DNA from: Acidimicrobiales bacterium
GTDB lineage: Bacteria; Actinomycetota; Acidimicrobiia; Acidimicrobiales; RAAP-2
Length of the DNA: 64,000 bases
Direction of reading: 5' to 3'
NCBI GenBank assembly: GCA_025351385.1
Contig: JANXWA010000025.1
Location: forward strand, 62,001 to 126,000
The notes beneath the pieces are model-generated. The model made no database searches, was not told where the DNA came from, and saw nothing but the letters and a program-made list of their open reading frames with translations. The position numbers were made by a program, and so were the translations under genes. Position 1 is the first letter of the stretch. Each line of letters begins with the position of its first letter. Positions 54,875 to 62,937 of this stretch are shown one piece after another.

Positions 54875-55915
54875 ATGCCGTCGGTCTACGAGTACACCAA
54901 GGATCAGCTCGCGGAGTTGCTCGCCGGCGAGCCGCGCTACCGCGTTGACCAGGTCTGGCACGGCCTCTGGAGCGAGGGCCAGGCTCTCGGTGACATCACG
55001 ACTATCCCCAAGACGCTCCGCGCGCGCCTCGCCAAGCAGTTCCCAGGGGGCCTCGAAGTGGCGAACGACGTTCAGAGCGACCACGGCGCGACGCGCAAGT
55101 GGGTCTTTCGTCTCACCGACGGATCGACCATCGAGACGGTTCTCATGGGCTACGACGACCGCGTCACGGTGTGCGTCTCGAGTCAGGCCGGTTGCGCCAT
55201 GGGCTGCACCTTTTGTGCCACGGGCCAGGCCGGCTTCACCCGTCACCTCACCGCGGGCGAGGTGCTCGAACAGGTGATGTTCGCCGCACGCGCCGCCGCG
55301 CCGCGGCGCTTGTCGAACGTCGTCTTCATGGGGATGGGCGAACCGCTCGCCAACTACATCGTGACGATGAAGGCCGTGCGGCGACTCCACGAGTACCGCG
55401 GACTCTCGGCGCGCCACCTCACGGTGTCGACTGTCGGTGTAGCGCCGGCCATCGAGCGCATGGCCCGCGAGGGCCTTCCCTTGACGCTCGCGGTGAGCCT
55501 GCACGCCGCGAACAACGAGACGCGCGACGAGCTCGTGCCGCTCAATCGCCGATTCCCGCTCGAGCGCCTGCACGATGCCTGCGTGAACTGGATGGCGGCG
55601 ACCGGTCGGCGACTGAGCTTCGAATGGGCGCTGATCGACGGGGTCAACGACACCGATCGGGCCCTGGACGAACTCGCTCCCTACGCGAGGTCGTTGCGCG
55701 CGCACGTCAACCTCATCCCGCTCAATCCGACGCCCGGCTATCTCGTGCTCGGCTCGTCGTCCCAGCGCGTGCGCGAGTTCCGCGACGGCCTAGTGGAGCG
55801 GGGCGTCAACGCCACGGTGCGCAACACGCGGGGCCGCTCGATCGACGCGGCCTGCGGGCAGTTGGCCAACGTGACCAACGGTCGCCGCCGTTCGATTCCG
55901 GTTCGCTCCGCCTAA
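54875..55915 (+). CDS. rlmN: Dual-specificity RNA methyltransferase RlmN
   Basis: A 346-aa radical SAM enzyme methylating A2503 of 23S rRNA and A37 of tRNA at C2. Cluster motif CAMGCTFC (Cys107, 111, 114); VVFMGMGEP; SLHAANNETRDELVP; C-terminal NTRGRSIDAACGQLA with the substrate-bound cysteine. Its stop overlaps the convergent MFS stop. Confidence 0.95.
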   Translation: MPSVYEYTKDQLAELLAGEPRYRVDQVWHGLWSEGQALGDITTIPKTLRARLAKQFPGGLEVANDVQSDHGATRKWVFRLTDGSTIETVLMGYDDRVTVCVSSQAGCAMGCTFCATGQAGFTRHLTAGEVLEQVMFAARAAAPRRLSNVVFMGMGEPLANYIVTMKAVRRLHEYRGLSARHLTVSTVGVAPAIERMAREGLPLTLAVSLHAANNETRDELVPLNRRFPLERLHDACVNWMAATGRRLSFEWALIDGVNDTDRALDELAPYARSLRAHVNLIPLNPTPGYLVLGSSSQRVREFRDGLVERGVNATVRNTRGRSIDAACGQLANVTNGRRRSIPVRSA

Positions 55916-57135
55916 AGGGCTTCGCGGTTCCAGAACGTCGGACGCCATCGCATCAGGGCGATGACGCCAAAGATGCAGGCGACCCCGCCCGAGACGATCG
56001 AGAACTCGGTGGAGGTGAAGTTCGCGACGACCCCGGACTCGAGGTCGCCCAGACGCGGCCCGCCGGTGACGACCGCCATGTAGATCGACGAGATTCGGCT
56101 ACGGAAGTCGTCGGAGATCGCTATCTGGATCATCGTGTTGCGCAGCACCGTCGAGATGACGTCCATGGCGCCCGCGATCGCTAGGCAGACGAGTCCGACC
56201 GCCGCCACGTGGACCAGTCCGAAGAGGGCCATCACCGTCCCCCAGGCCACGACCACGAGCGCGACGAGCCGGCCCTGGCGGCGCACTCGAGCGATCCACC
56301 CGGTCATCACGGCCATCAGCAACGCCCCCGCGCCGGGCGCCGCGTAGAGCAGGCCGAGCGTGCGCGGCCCACCGTGGTAGAGGGTCAGGGCGACGGCTGG
56401 GAAGAGCGCGCGCGGCAGGCCGAAGACCATGGCGTTGAGGTCGACAAGGTAGACCGCCTGGACGATTGCGTGGCCACGCACGTAGCGAAGCCCATCGCCG
56501 ATGGCGCGCAGAATCGCCGTGTCGGTGTGCTCGTTTGAGGCAGGCATCGGCGTCATGAACGATGTCAGCGCGATGAGCACGACGAACGTCGTGGCGTCGA
56601 TTGCGTAGCAACTGAACAGGCCCACGCTCGCGATCAGCACCCCGGCGAGCGCCGGTCCGATGACCATCGTCGAGTTGTACGCGACTTGGTTCAGCGAGTA
56701 CGCGCCGACAAGCTCGTCGGGTCGAACCAACTTCGGGATCGCGGCAGTTCGCAGTGGCCCTGAGAACCCGGCGAACCCGGCGGCGAGGGCCGCGAGCACC
56801 AGAAGGTAGGCGAGGTGCTGGTGACGAAGGTGCGCGTTGACGGCCAGAGCGCCACTCAAGAGTCCAAGCATCGCGGCGCTCAGTTGCATGAGCGTGCGCT
56901 TGTCGCGACGATCGCCCATAGCGCCTCCCCACAGCGAGCCAGTGATGAGGAAGGGCAGTTGGATGAGGCTTGCGATTCCGACCCAGAGGCTCGAGTGCGT
57001 CTCGCGGAAGACCTGATAGGGCACCGCGACGATCGTCAGATTACTGCCGAGTAGCGAGAACACTTGGCCGGCGTAGAGGAGTCGGAAGTCGCGATTGCGC
57101 TTCAGCGGCCCGATGTCGACAAGGAACCTGGGCAT
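55912..57135 (-). CDS. MFS transporter (EntS-like)
   Basis: 407 aa, 12 helices. GAMGDRRDKRTLMQLSAAM is the loop 2-3 motif, and RPDELVGAYSLNQVAYNSTMVIGPALAG is typical of the MFS_3 enterobactin-exporter-like group. Substrate unknown. TACGAT at 57142-57147 ends 6 bases before the ATG, so the transcript may be leaderless. It diverges from the dehydrogenase operon. Confidence 0.87.
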   Translation of the reverse strand: MPRFLVDIGPLKRNRDFRLLYAGQVFSLLGSNLTIVAVPYQVFRETHSSLWVGIASLIQLPFLITGSLWGGAMGDRRDKRTLMQLSAAMLGLLSGALAVNAHLRHQHLAYLLVLAALAAGFAGFSGPLRTAAIPKLVRPDELVGAYSLNQVAYNSTMVIGPALAGVLIASVGLFSCYAIDATTFVVLIALTSFMTPMPASNEHTDTAILRAIGDGLRYVRGHAIVQAVYLVDLNAMVFGLPRALFPAVALTLYHGGPRTLGLLYAAPGAGALLMAVMTGWIARVRRQGRLVALVVVAWGTVMALFGLVHVAAVGLVCLAIAGAMDVISTVLRNTMIQIAISDDFRSRISSIYMAVVTGGPRLGDLESGVVANFTSTEFSIVSGGVACIFGVIALMRWRPTFWNREAL

Positions 57136-57189
57136 CCGTTTATCGTACGAGAGTAGGGTGCGAAAGAGTTAGTGGTCGAAGGAGAGTCG

Positions 57190-58257
57190 ATGATCGACGA
57201 GGAACTTGTCCAGTTGCTCACGCCGGAAGGCGAACGGATTACCCACCCCGATTACGAGTCGACCCTTGACGGTGACGAGGTATTCGGCCTCTACCGCGAC
57301 ATGGTCATCATCCGACGGCTCTGCAATGAGTCGACGTCTCTGCAGCGCCAGGGCCAATTGGCGCTCTGGGCCCCGGTCCAGGGTCAGGAGGCCGCTCAGA
57401 TCGGCGCCGGTCGGGCCCTCGCCCCGATGGACTTCTCCTTCCCCTCCTACCGTGAGCACGGCGTCGCCTGGTGTCGAGGCGTCCCGCCCGAGGACATGCT
57501 GCGGGTGTTTCGCGCCGTCACGACGGGGGGCTGGGACCCTCAGAGGTACCGCCACTCCGTGCCGACCGTGGTACTCGGTAACCAGACGCTGCACGCGGTG
57601 GGCTACGCGATGGGCGTACAGCGCGACGGGGCTGAGGAGGCCGTGTTGACCTTCTTCGGCGACGGCGCCTCAAGCCAGGGTGACGTGCTGGAGTCGTTCG
57701 TTTGGGCGGCGTCATTCAACGCGCCGGTGGTCTTCTTCTGTCAGAACAATCAGTGGGGCATCTCGACGCCATCGTCGGTGCAGTCGAAGATCCCGCTGTA
57801 CCACCGCGCCCACGGATTCGGGTTCCCCGGCATCCGTGTCGACGGCAACGACGTGCTGGCGGTCTACGAGGTGACCAAGCGCGCCCTCGAGAGCGCACGC
57901 GTTGGCGGGGGCCCGACGCTGATCGAGGCCTACACCTACCGGATCGGCGCGCACACCACGTCGGACGATCCCACGAGGTACCGCATCGACGCCGAGGTCG
58001 AGGTGTGGAAGCACCGTGATCCCGTGGAGCGGGTGAAGTCGCTGCTGGTGCGCGAGTACCAGATCAAGAACGCCACTTTCGACCAGGTCGCGACCGAGGC
58101 CGACGCCCTCGCGTCCAAGCTGCGAGAGGACGTACTCGCGATGGGCCGACCCGACCCCATCTCGATGTTCGACCACGCCTACGCTGCGCCGCACCCGCTC
58201 GTCGACGAGGGGCGCCGTGAGATGGTCGAGCTCGGCATCAGCGCGGGGACGAGTTGA
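57190..58257 (+). CDS. 2-oxoacid dehydrogenase E1 component alpha subunit
   Basis: A 355-aa TPP-dependent decarboxylase subunit of pyruvate or branched-chain 2-oxoacid dehydrogenase. TPP motif GDGASSQGDVLES...FCQNN; the phosphorylation-loop-like YRIGAHTTSDDPTRYR favours the branched-chain/pyruvate type. The ATG at 57190 has AAGGAGAG about 5 bases upstream; GTG 57172 is less likely. First gene of an E1alpha-E1beta-E2 operon (overlap TGATG). Confidence 0.93.
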   Translation: MIDEELVQLLTPEGERITHPDYESTLDGDEVFGLYRDMVIIRRLCNESTSLQRQGQLALWAPVQGQEAAQIGAGRALAPMDFSFPSYREHGVAWCRGVPPEDMLRVFRAVTTGGWDPQRYRHSVPTVVLGNQTLHAVGYAMGVQRDGAEEAVLTFFGDGASSQGDVLESFVWAASFNAPVVFFCQNNQWGISTPSSVQSKIPLYHRAHGFGFPGIRVDGNDVLAVYEVTKRALESARVGGGPTLIEAYTYRIGAHTTSDDPTRYRIDAEVEVWKHRDPVERVKSLLVREYQIKNATFDQVATEADALASKLREDVLAMGRPDPISMFDHAYAAPHPLVDEGRREMVELGISAGTS

Positions 58258-59243
58258 TGGCGACGACGACGATGACGATGGCCAAGGCCCTCAATGAGGG
58301 ACTGCGCCGCGCGATGGAGAAGGATTCGAAGGTCCTCCTGATGGGCGAGGACATCGGTCGACTCGGCGGCGTCTTTCGCATCACCGACGGCCTCCAGAAG
58401 GACTTCGGCGAGGACCGAGTGATCGACGCACCGCTCGCGGAGTCTGCGATCGTCGGAACCGCGGTGGGTCTCGCGATCCGTGGGTACCGCACTGTCTGCG
58501 AGATCCAATTCGACGGATTCGTCTACCCGGCCTTTGATCAGATCGTCTCGCAGGTCGCCAAGTTGCACAAACGCTCCGACGGCGTCTACACGATGGGTCT
58601 CGTGATCCGCCTGCCTTTCCAGGGCGGCATCGGAGCGATCGAGCACCACTCCGAGAGCCCCGAGCCATACTTCGCCCAGACCGCCGGCCTTCGTGTCGTG
58701 TCGTGCGCGACGCCCAACGACGCCTACTGGATGATCCAGCAGTCAATCGAGCACGACGACCCGATCATCTTCTGCGAGCCCAAGAGCCGCTACTGGGAGA
58801 AGGGTGAGGTGGACATCGACACTCCGCCGCGCGGACTCTTCGAGGCCGAGGTCCGCCGAGTCGGCACCGACGTCACCGTCGTCGGCTACGGCTCGTCGGT
58901 GAAGACGATATTGCGCGCCGCAGACACCGCGGCCGGCGAGGGGACCTCGCTGGAGGTCATCGACGCTCGCTCGGTCTCGCCGCTGGACCTCGACACGATG
59001 GCGAGGTCCGTCCAGAAGACCGGACGACTGGTGGTCGTCCAGGAGTCGCCGAACACCGCATCGGTCGGCTCGGAGATCGTGGCCGAGTTGACCCAGCGCT
59101 GCTTCTTCTCGATGAGCGCCCCCGGACTTCGGGTGAGCGGCTACCACGTGCCGTATCCGCCGTCGCGGATCGAGGATGACTTTCGACCGAGCGTCGACCG
59201 GATCCTCGACGCCGTCGACCGAGTGATGGGATTCGGGGGATGA
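58257..59243 (+). CDS. 2-oxoacid dehydrogenase E1 component beta subunit
   Basis: A 328-aa transketolase-like subunit. MAKALNEGLRRAMEKD, LMGEDIGRLGGVFR, FGEDRVIDAPLAESAIVGTA, IEHHSESPEPYFAQTAGL and LEVIDARSVSPLDLDT are diagnostic. Overlaps E1alpha and E2. Confidence 0.95.
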   Translation: MATTTMTMAKALNEGLRRAMEKDSKVLLMGEDIGRLGGVFRITDGLQKDFGEDRVIDAPLAESAIVGTAVGLAIRGYRTVCEIQFDGFVYPAFDQIVSQVAKLHKRSDGVYTMGLVIRLPFQGGIGAIEHHSESPEPYFAQTAGLRVVSCATPNDAYWMIQQSIEHDDPIIFCEPKSRYWEKGEVDIDTPPRGLFEAEVRRVGTDVTVVGYGSSVKTILRAADTAAGEGTSLEVIDARSVSPLDLDTMARSVQKTGRLVVVQESPNTASVGSEIVAELTQRCFFSMSAPGLRVSGYHVPYPPSRIEDDFRPSVDRILDAVDRVMGFGG

Positions 59244-60628
59244 GCGAGGCCACATTCCTGCTGCCGGACGTCGGCGAGGGCCTGACCGAGGCAGAGATCG
59301 TCGAGTGGAAGGTGCAGGTCGGCGACGTCGTCACCTTGAACCAGGCGCTCGTCGACATCGAAACGGCCAAGGCCGTCGTCGAGCTCCCGAGTCCCTACGC
59401 GGGCACCGTGGTCACGTTGCACGGCCAGGTGGGTGACGTCATCGACGTCCATCAGCCCCTGATCACGTTCGAAGTCGGTGGGGACGCGACCGCGACGACC
59501 GCCTCGACCAGTGTCGCATCGTCTACCCAGGAGCCCGCGGTCGGCGAGGGCCGTCAGGCGGTCCTTATCGGTTACGGCGTGGCGAACGAGGAGGCCGTCG
59601 TCACTCGCCAGCATCGCCGCACCGGGACGACGGCGGTGGCCGGGACAGTCGCGACGACTGCACCGCAACCAGAGCCGGTGATAGGGGCGACTGACGTCCG
59701 CGCCGCGCCCGCGCCGCGCTCCACACCGCCCGTACGCCTCTACGCGAAGCAGCACGGCGTTGATCTCGAGTCACTTTCGGGCTCGGGGCGTGACGGCCTC
59801 ATCACCCGCGACGACGTCGATCGCGCGATGCAGGGATCGGGTAGCGCCCGATCGAGCGCCCCAATTACCGGGCCGACCGCCACGTCGCGCTTCGTTGGAC
59901 GCGATCTCGAGTCGTGGTCGACTGGCCCGAAGGAGGAGCGTATCCCGGTGAAGGGCGTGCTTCGTTCGATGGCCGAAGCGATGGTCCAGAGTGCCTTCAG
60001 TGCGCCTCACGCCGCGGCGTGGGTGCGTGTCGACGCTACGCGGACGATCGACCTCCTGGCGTCGTTGAAGGAGCAGCCGAACCTCGCCGGCGTGCGACTG
60101 TCACCGCTGACGATTATGGCGCTGGCAGTCTGTGACGCCGCGCGCCACTACCCGGGCATCAACTCCAGTTTCGACGCCGCGGCCGGTGAGGTGATCGTGC
60201 GGCGTACCGTGAACCTCGGCATCGCGGCGAACACGCCGCGAGGCCTAATCGTCCCGAACCTGAAGAGAGCCGACCAGCTCGAACTTGTCGCCATGGCGTC
60301 GGCCCTGACGGCCCTCGTGGATAAGGCCCGTCAGGGTACGACGACGCCCGCGGAGATGCTGGGCACGACGCTGACCATCACGAACGTCGGCCCGTTCGGC
60401 GTCGACGCCGCAATTCCGATCCTCCCTCCGGGAACGGGGGCGATCCTTTGCGTGGGCCAGATCGCCAAAGCACCGTGGGTCGTCGACGACGAGGTCGTCG
60501 TTCGCCACGTGGTCGAACTCACCTTGGCCTTCGACCATCGACAGATCGACGGAGCGATGGCGTCGGCCGTCCTCGCCCACATTGGTCGGTTCGTCAACGA
60601 CCCCGCACCGGCGATCATCGCCGGCTAG
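59240..60628 (+). CDS. Dihydrolipoamide acyltransferase (E2)
   Basis: 462 aa. One lipoyl domain with Lys44 in DIETAKAVVE; a Thr/Ala-rich linker; an E3-binding domain (VRLYAKQHGVDLESLSGSGRDGLITRDDV); then the catalytic core ending FDHRQIDGA with the HxxxDG motif. Branched-chain E2-like. No E3 (lpd) gene lies beside it. The stop shares CTAG with bcp. Confidence 0.94.
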   Translation: MSEATFLLPDVGEGLTEAEIVEWKVQVGDVVTLNQALVDIETAKAVVELPSPYAGTVVTLHGQVGDVIDVHQPLITFEVGGDATATTASTSVASSTQEPAVGEGRQAVLIGYGVANEEAVVTRQHRRTGTTAVAGTVATTAPQPEPVIGATDVRAAPAPRSTPPVRLYAKQHGVDLESLSGSGRDGLITRDDVDRAMQGSGSARSSAPITGPTATSRFVGRDLESWSTGPKEERIPVKGVLRSMAEAMVQSAFSAPHAAAWVRVDATRTIDLLASLKEQPNLAGVRLSPLTIMALAVCDAARHYPGINSSFDAAAGEVIVRRTVNLGIAANTPRGLIVPNLKRADQLELVAMASALTALVDKARQGTTTPAEMLGTTLTITNVGPFGVDAAIPILPPGTGAILCVGQIAKAPWVVDDEVVVRHVVELTLAFDHRQIDGAMASAVLAHIGRFVNDPAPAIIAG

Positions 60629-61080
60629 GCCGTCGAGACCCTCAGGGCCGCTAGGGCCCGATCGGCGTGTACGTCCATCTGCATCTCCGAGTTGATGACG
60701 TCGACCAACCGTCGGTCTCGTCCGATGACGAAGGTCGTGCGCCTCACCTTCAAGAAGTCGAGAGACCGCTTCACCCCGTAGCGCCGGGCGACCTCTCCAT
60801 CCACATCGGCCAGTAGTGGGAAACCGAGTCCGAACTGCGATGAGAACTGCGCCTGTCGTTCGACGCTGTCCATCGAGATGCCAACGCGCTGGGCCCCGAC
60901 GGCTGCGAACTCAGCGGCGAGGTCGCGGAAGTGGCACGACTCCTTTGTGCAGCCCTTGGTCATGGCCGCCGGGTAGAAGAAGAGAACCACGGGTCCGCTC
61001 GCCAGCATCGTCGAAAGCGTCCGCTCGGCTCCTTCCTCGTCGAGGAGCGTGAAGTCCGGGGCGAGGTCACCGCTGTGCAT
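60625..61080 (-). CDS. bcp: Peroxiredoxin, Bcp/PrxQ type
   Basis: 151 aa. Peroxidatic Cys44 and resolving Cys49 in TKGCTKESCHFRD, the 1-Cys/2-Cys PrxQ spacing. The proline before is replaced by Ala in FFYPAAMTKGC. Reduces peroxides with thioredoxin, presumably TrxA of this window. Confidence 0.93.
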   Translation of the reverse strand: MHSGDLAPDFTLLDEEGAERTLSTMLASGPVVLFFYPAAMTKGCTKESCHFRDLAAEFAAVGAQRVGISMDSVERQAQFSSQFGLGFPLLADVDGEVARRYGVKRSLDFLKVRRTTFVIGRDRRLVDVINSEMQMDVHADRALAALRVSTA

Positions 61081-61089
61081 CTCTTGAGA

Positions 61090-61782
61090 CTACGGGTCGA
61101 GCCGGAAACCGACTCCGCGGATGGTGATCAGGTGTCGGGGGTTGGTGGGGTCGTCCTCGATCTTCTGGCGAAGGCGCTTCACGTGGGTGTCGAGGGTGCG
61201 CGTGTCCGAGAGCTCGAGGCCCCACCAAAGCGTGTCGAGACAGACCTCGCGGGTCACGACCTGACTGAGTCGGGTCGCGAAGAGAGCGAGCAGGTCGAAC
61301 TCCTTGCGGCTGAGCTCGATCTCCAGTCCTCGTCGAGTCACGGTGCGCCGGATGAAGTCAATCCGGAGGTCGCCGAAGCATGCGACCTCCTGATCGAGAC
61401 ACGCGACCGGTCGGCGCAACACCGCTCGGATCCTCGCAATCAACTCGCGCAGCCGGTATGGCTTCGTGACGTAGTCGGCGGCGCCGATCTCGAGGCCGAG
61501 CACGACGTCAACCTCGCTGGTGCGTGCAGTGACCATGATGACCGGCGTGCGGGTCGAGTCGTGGAGCTCTCGGCAGTAGTCGATACCCGAGCCATCGGGG
61601 AGCATGACGTCGAGCAGCACCAGGTCCGGCTTGGCTGACGTCATCAACTGACGGGCCTGAGCGATGTTGGTGGCGCCGATGACGACGAACCCCTCCACGG
61701 TCAGCCCGACGTTGAGCGCGTCCTGGTAGCTCTCCTCGTCCTCGACCACCAGGATCACACTGCGACTGTCAGGGTCGGCCAT
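61090..61782 (-). CDS. OmpR/PhoP-family response regulator (orphan)
   Basis: 230 aa. Receiver with acidic pair E14/D15, phosphoacceptor Asp58 (LLDVMLPDGSG), MVTAR and KPYR; then a winged helix (LSRKEFDLLALFATRLSQVVTRE, DTHVKRLRQKIEDDP, TIRGVGFRL). RegX3/PhoP-like. The ATG has GAGGA upstream. No sensor kinase is adjacent. Confidence 0.93.
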   Translation of the reverse strand: MADPDSRSVILVVEDEESYQDALNVGLTVEGFVVIGATNIAQARQLMTSAKPDLVLLDVMLPDGSGIDYCRELHDSTRTPVIMVTARTSEVDVVLGLEIGAADYVTKPYRLRELIARIRAVLRRPVACLDQEVACFGDLRIDFIRRTVTRRGLEIELSRKEFDLLALFATRLSQVVTREVCLDTLWWGLELSDTRTLDTHVKRLRQKIEDDPTNPRHLITIRGVGFRLDP

Positions 61783-62016
61783 GGCGTCCTCGCAGTTCGG
61801 TGTCAGAGCGGCGAAAGGCGGCACGGTTCGTCTCGTCAAGGGGGCTTTGCAATCGTCGACGTGCCACGAGGCCAACGTAGGAAGGCAGGGTTACCGCAAG
61901 GTGATAAGAGCGCTATCGAGAGGGGGTTAAGAGATGAATCTTTTCAAGGCCCCTCGTCATAAGGGCAGCATCCGGCGTCCCGCTGTGTTTGACTCGGAGC
62001 TGACGCAAGGGGGATC

Positions 62017-62937
62017 GTGGGTGAGGCAATGCTGAGGATCGGTCGCGACGAGCACGTCTGGTCGTTTGACGCGAATCGTGAGCCGGTGGTGACGGTCGAG
62101 CCGGGCACGGTGCTCGAGATCGAGACGTGGGACTGCTTCACGGGTCAGGTGCAGAGCGAGAACGACACCCTCGAGAAGCTCGACCTCAATCGGGTGAACA
62201 GCGCGACCGGACCGATCGCGGTGCGCGGTGCCGAGCCGGGCGACACGCTGTCGGTCACCCTCCTCGACATCCGGCCCGGAGAGAAGGGGGCGGCGATGTG
62301 CATCCCGGGATGGGGACAGCTCATCGACTCCGTCCACTCGCCCACGACGCGCATATTCACGGTCGCCGACGGTGTCGTCACCATGAATGATCGGGTGTCA
62401 TTCCCGGCCCGTCCGATGTTCGGTGTGATTGGCGTGTCGCCGGCATCGGGCGATATCACGACGTTCCTCGCCGATCGCCACGGGGGCAACATGGACGACC
62501 ACGTCAACGGGATCGGCGCGACGATTCACCTGCCGGTATTCCAGTCCGGAGGTCAACTGGCGATCGGCGACATGCACGCGTCGATGGGCGACGGCGAAAT
62601 CTCGGGCACTGGCGTTGAGATCGGTGGTGTCGGGCTGATCAAGGTCGACGTGATCAAGCGCCGGGCTGGGGGTTGGCCCATCACCGAGACGAACGATGCC
62701 TTCTACACCCACGGCACGTCGGCGAGCAGCATCGACGAGGCCCTGAAGTCAGCGTGCGAAGAAGCCTCGCGACTGCTCGTGGACGAGTGGGACTTCTCCG
62801 TAGAGGACGCTTTCATGTTTCTCTCGGTCGCGGGCGACCTCGGCATCGCGCAGTACTGCCATCCGTCGCCTGGCAGCGTGATCGCTCGCATGCGGGTGCC
62901 GAAGCTGGCCTCGAATCCGGCACCATTTCGCGTCTGA
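62017..62937 (+). CDS. Acetamidase/formamidase family protein
   Basis: 306 aa of the FmdA/AmdA family, which hydrolyses short amides to ammonia and acid. Motifs: VLEIETWDCFTGQ, NSATGPIAVRGAEPGDTLSV, FGVIGVSP, GGNMDDHVNGIGATIHLPVF and DMHASMGDGEISGTGVE. GTG at 62017 has AAGGGGG upstream; ATG 62029 with GAGG is an alternative. The 141-base spacer before it includes the divergent response-regulator promoter. Confidence 0.9.
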   Translation: MGEAMLRIGRDEHVWSFDANREPVVTVEPGTVLEIETWDCFTGQVQSENDTLEKLDLNRVNSATGPIAVRGAEPGDTLSVTLLDIRPGEKGAAMCIPGWGQLIDSVHSPTTRIFTVADGVVTMNDRVSFPARPMFGVIGVSPASGDITTFLADRHGGNMDDHVNGIGATIHLPVFQSGGQLAIGDMHASMGDGEISGTGVEIGGVGLIKVDVIKRRAGGWPITETNDAFYTHGTSASSIDEALKSACEEASRLLVDEWDFSVEDAFMFLSVAGDLGIAQYCHPSPGSVIARMRVPKLASNPAPFRV

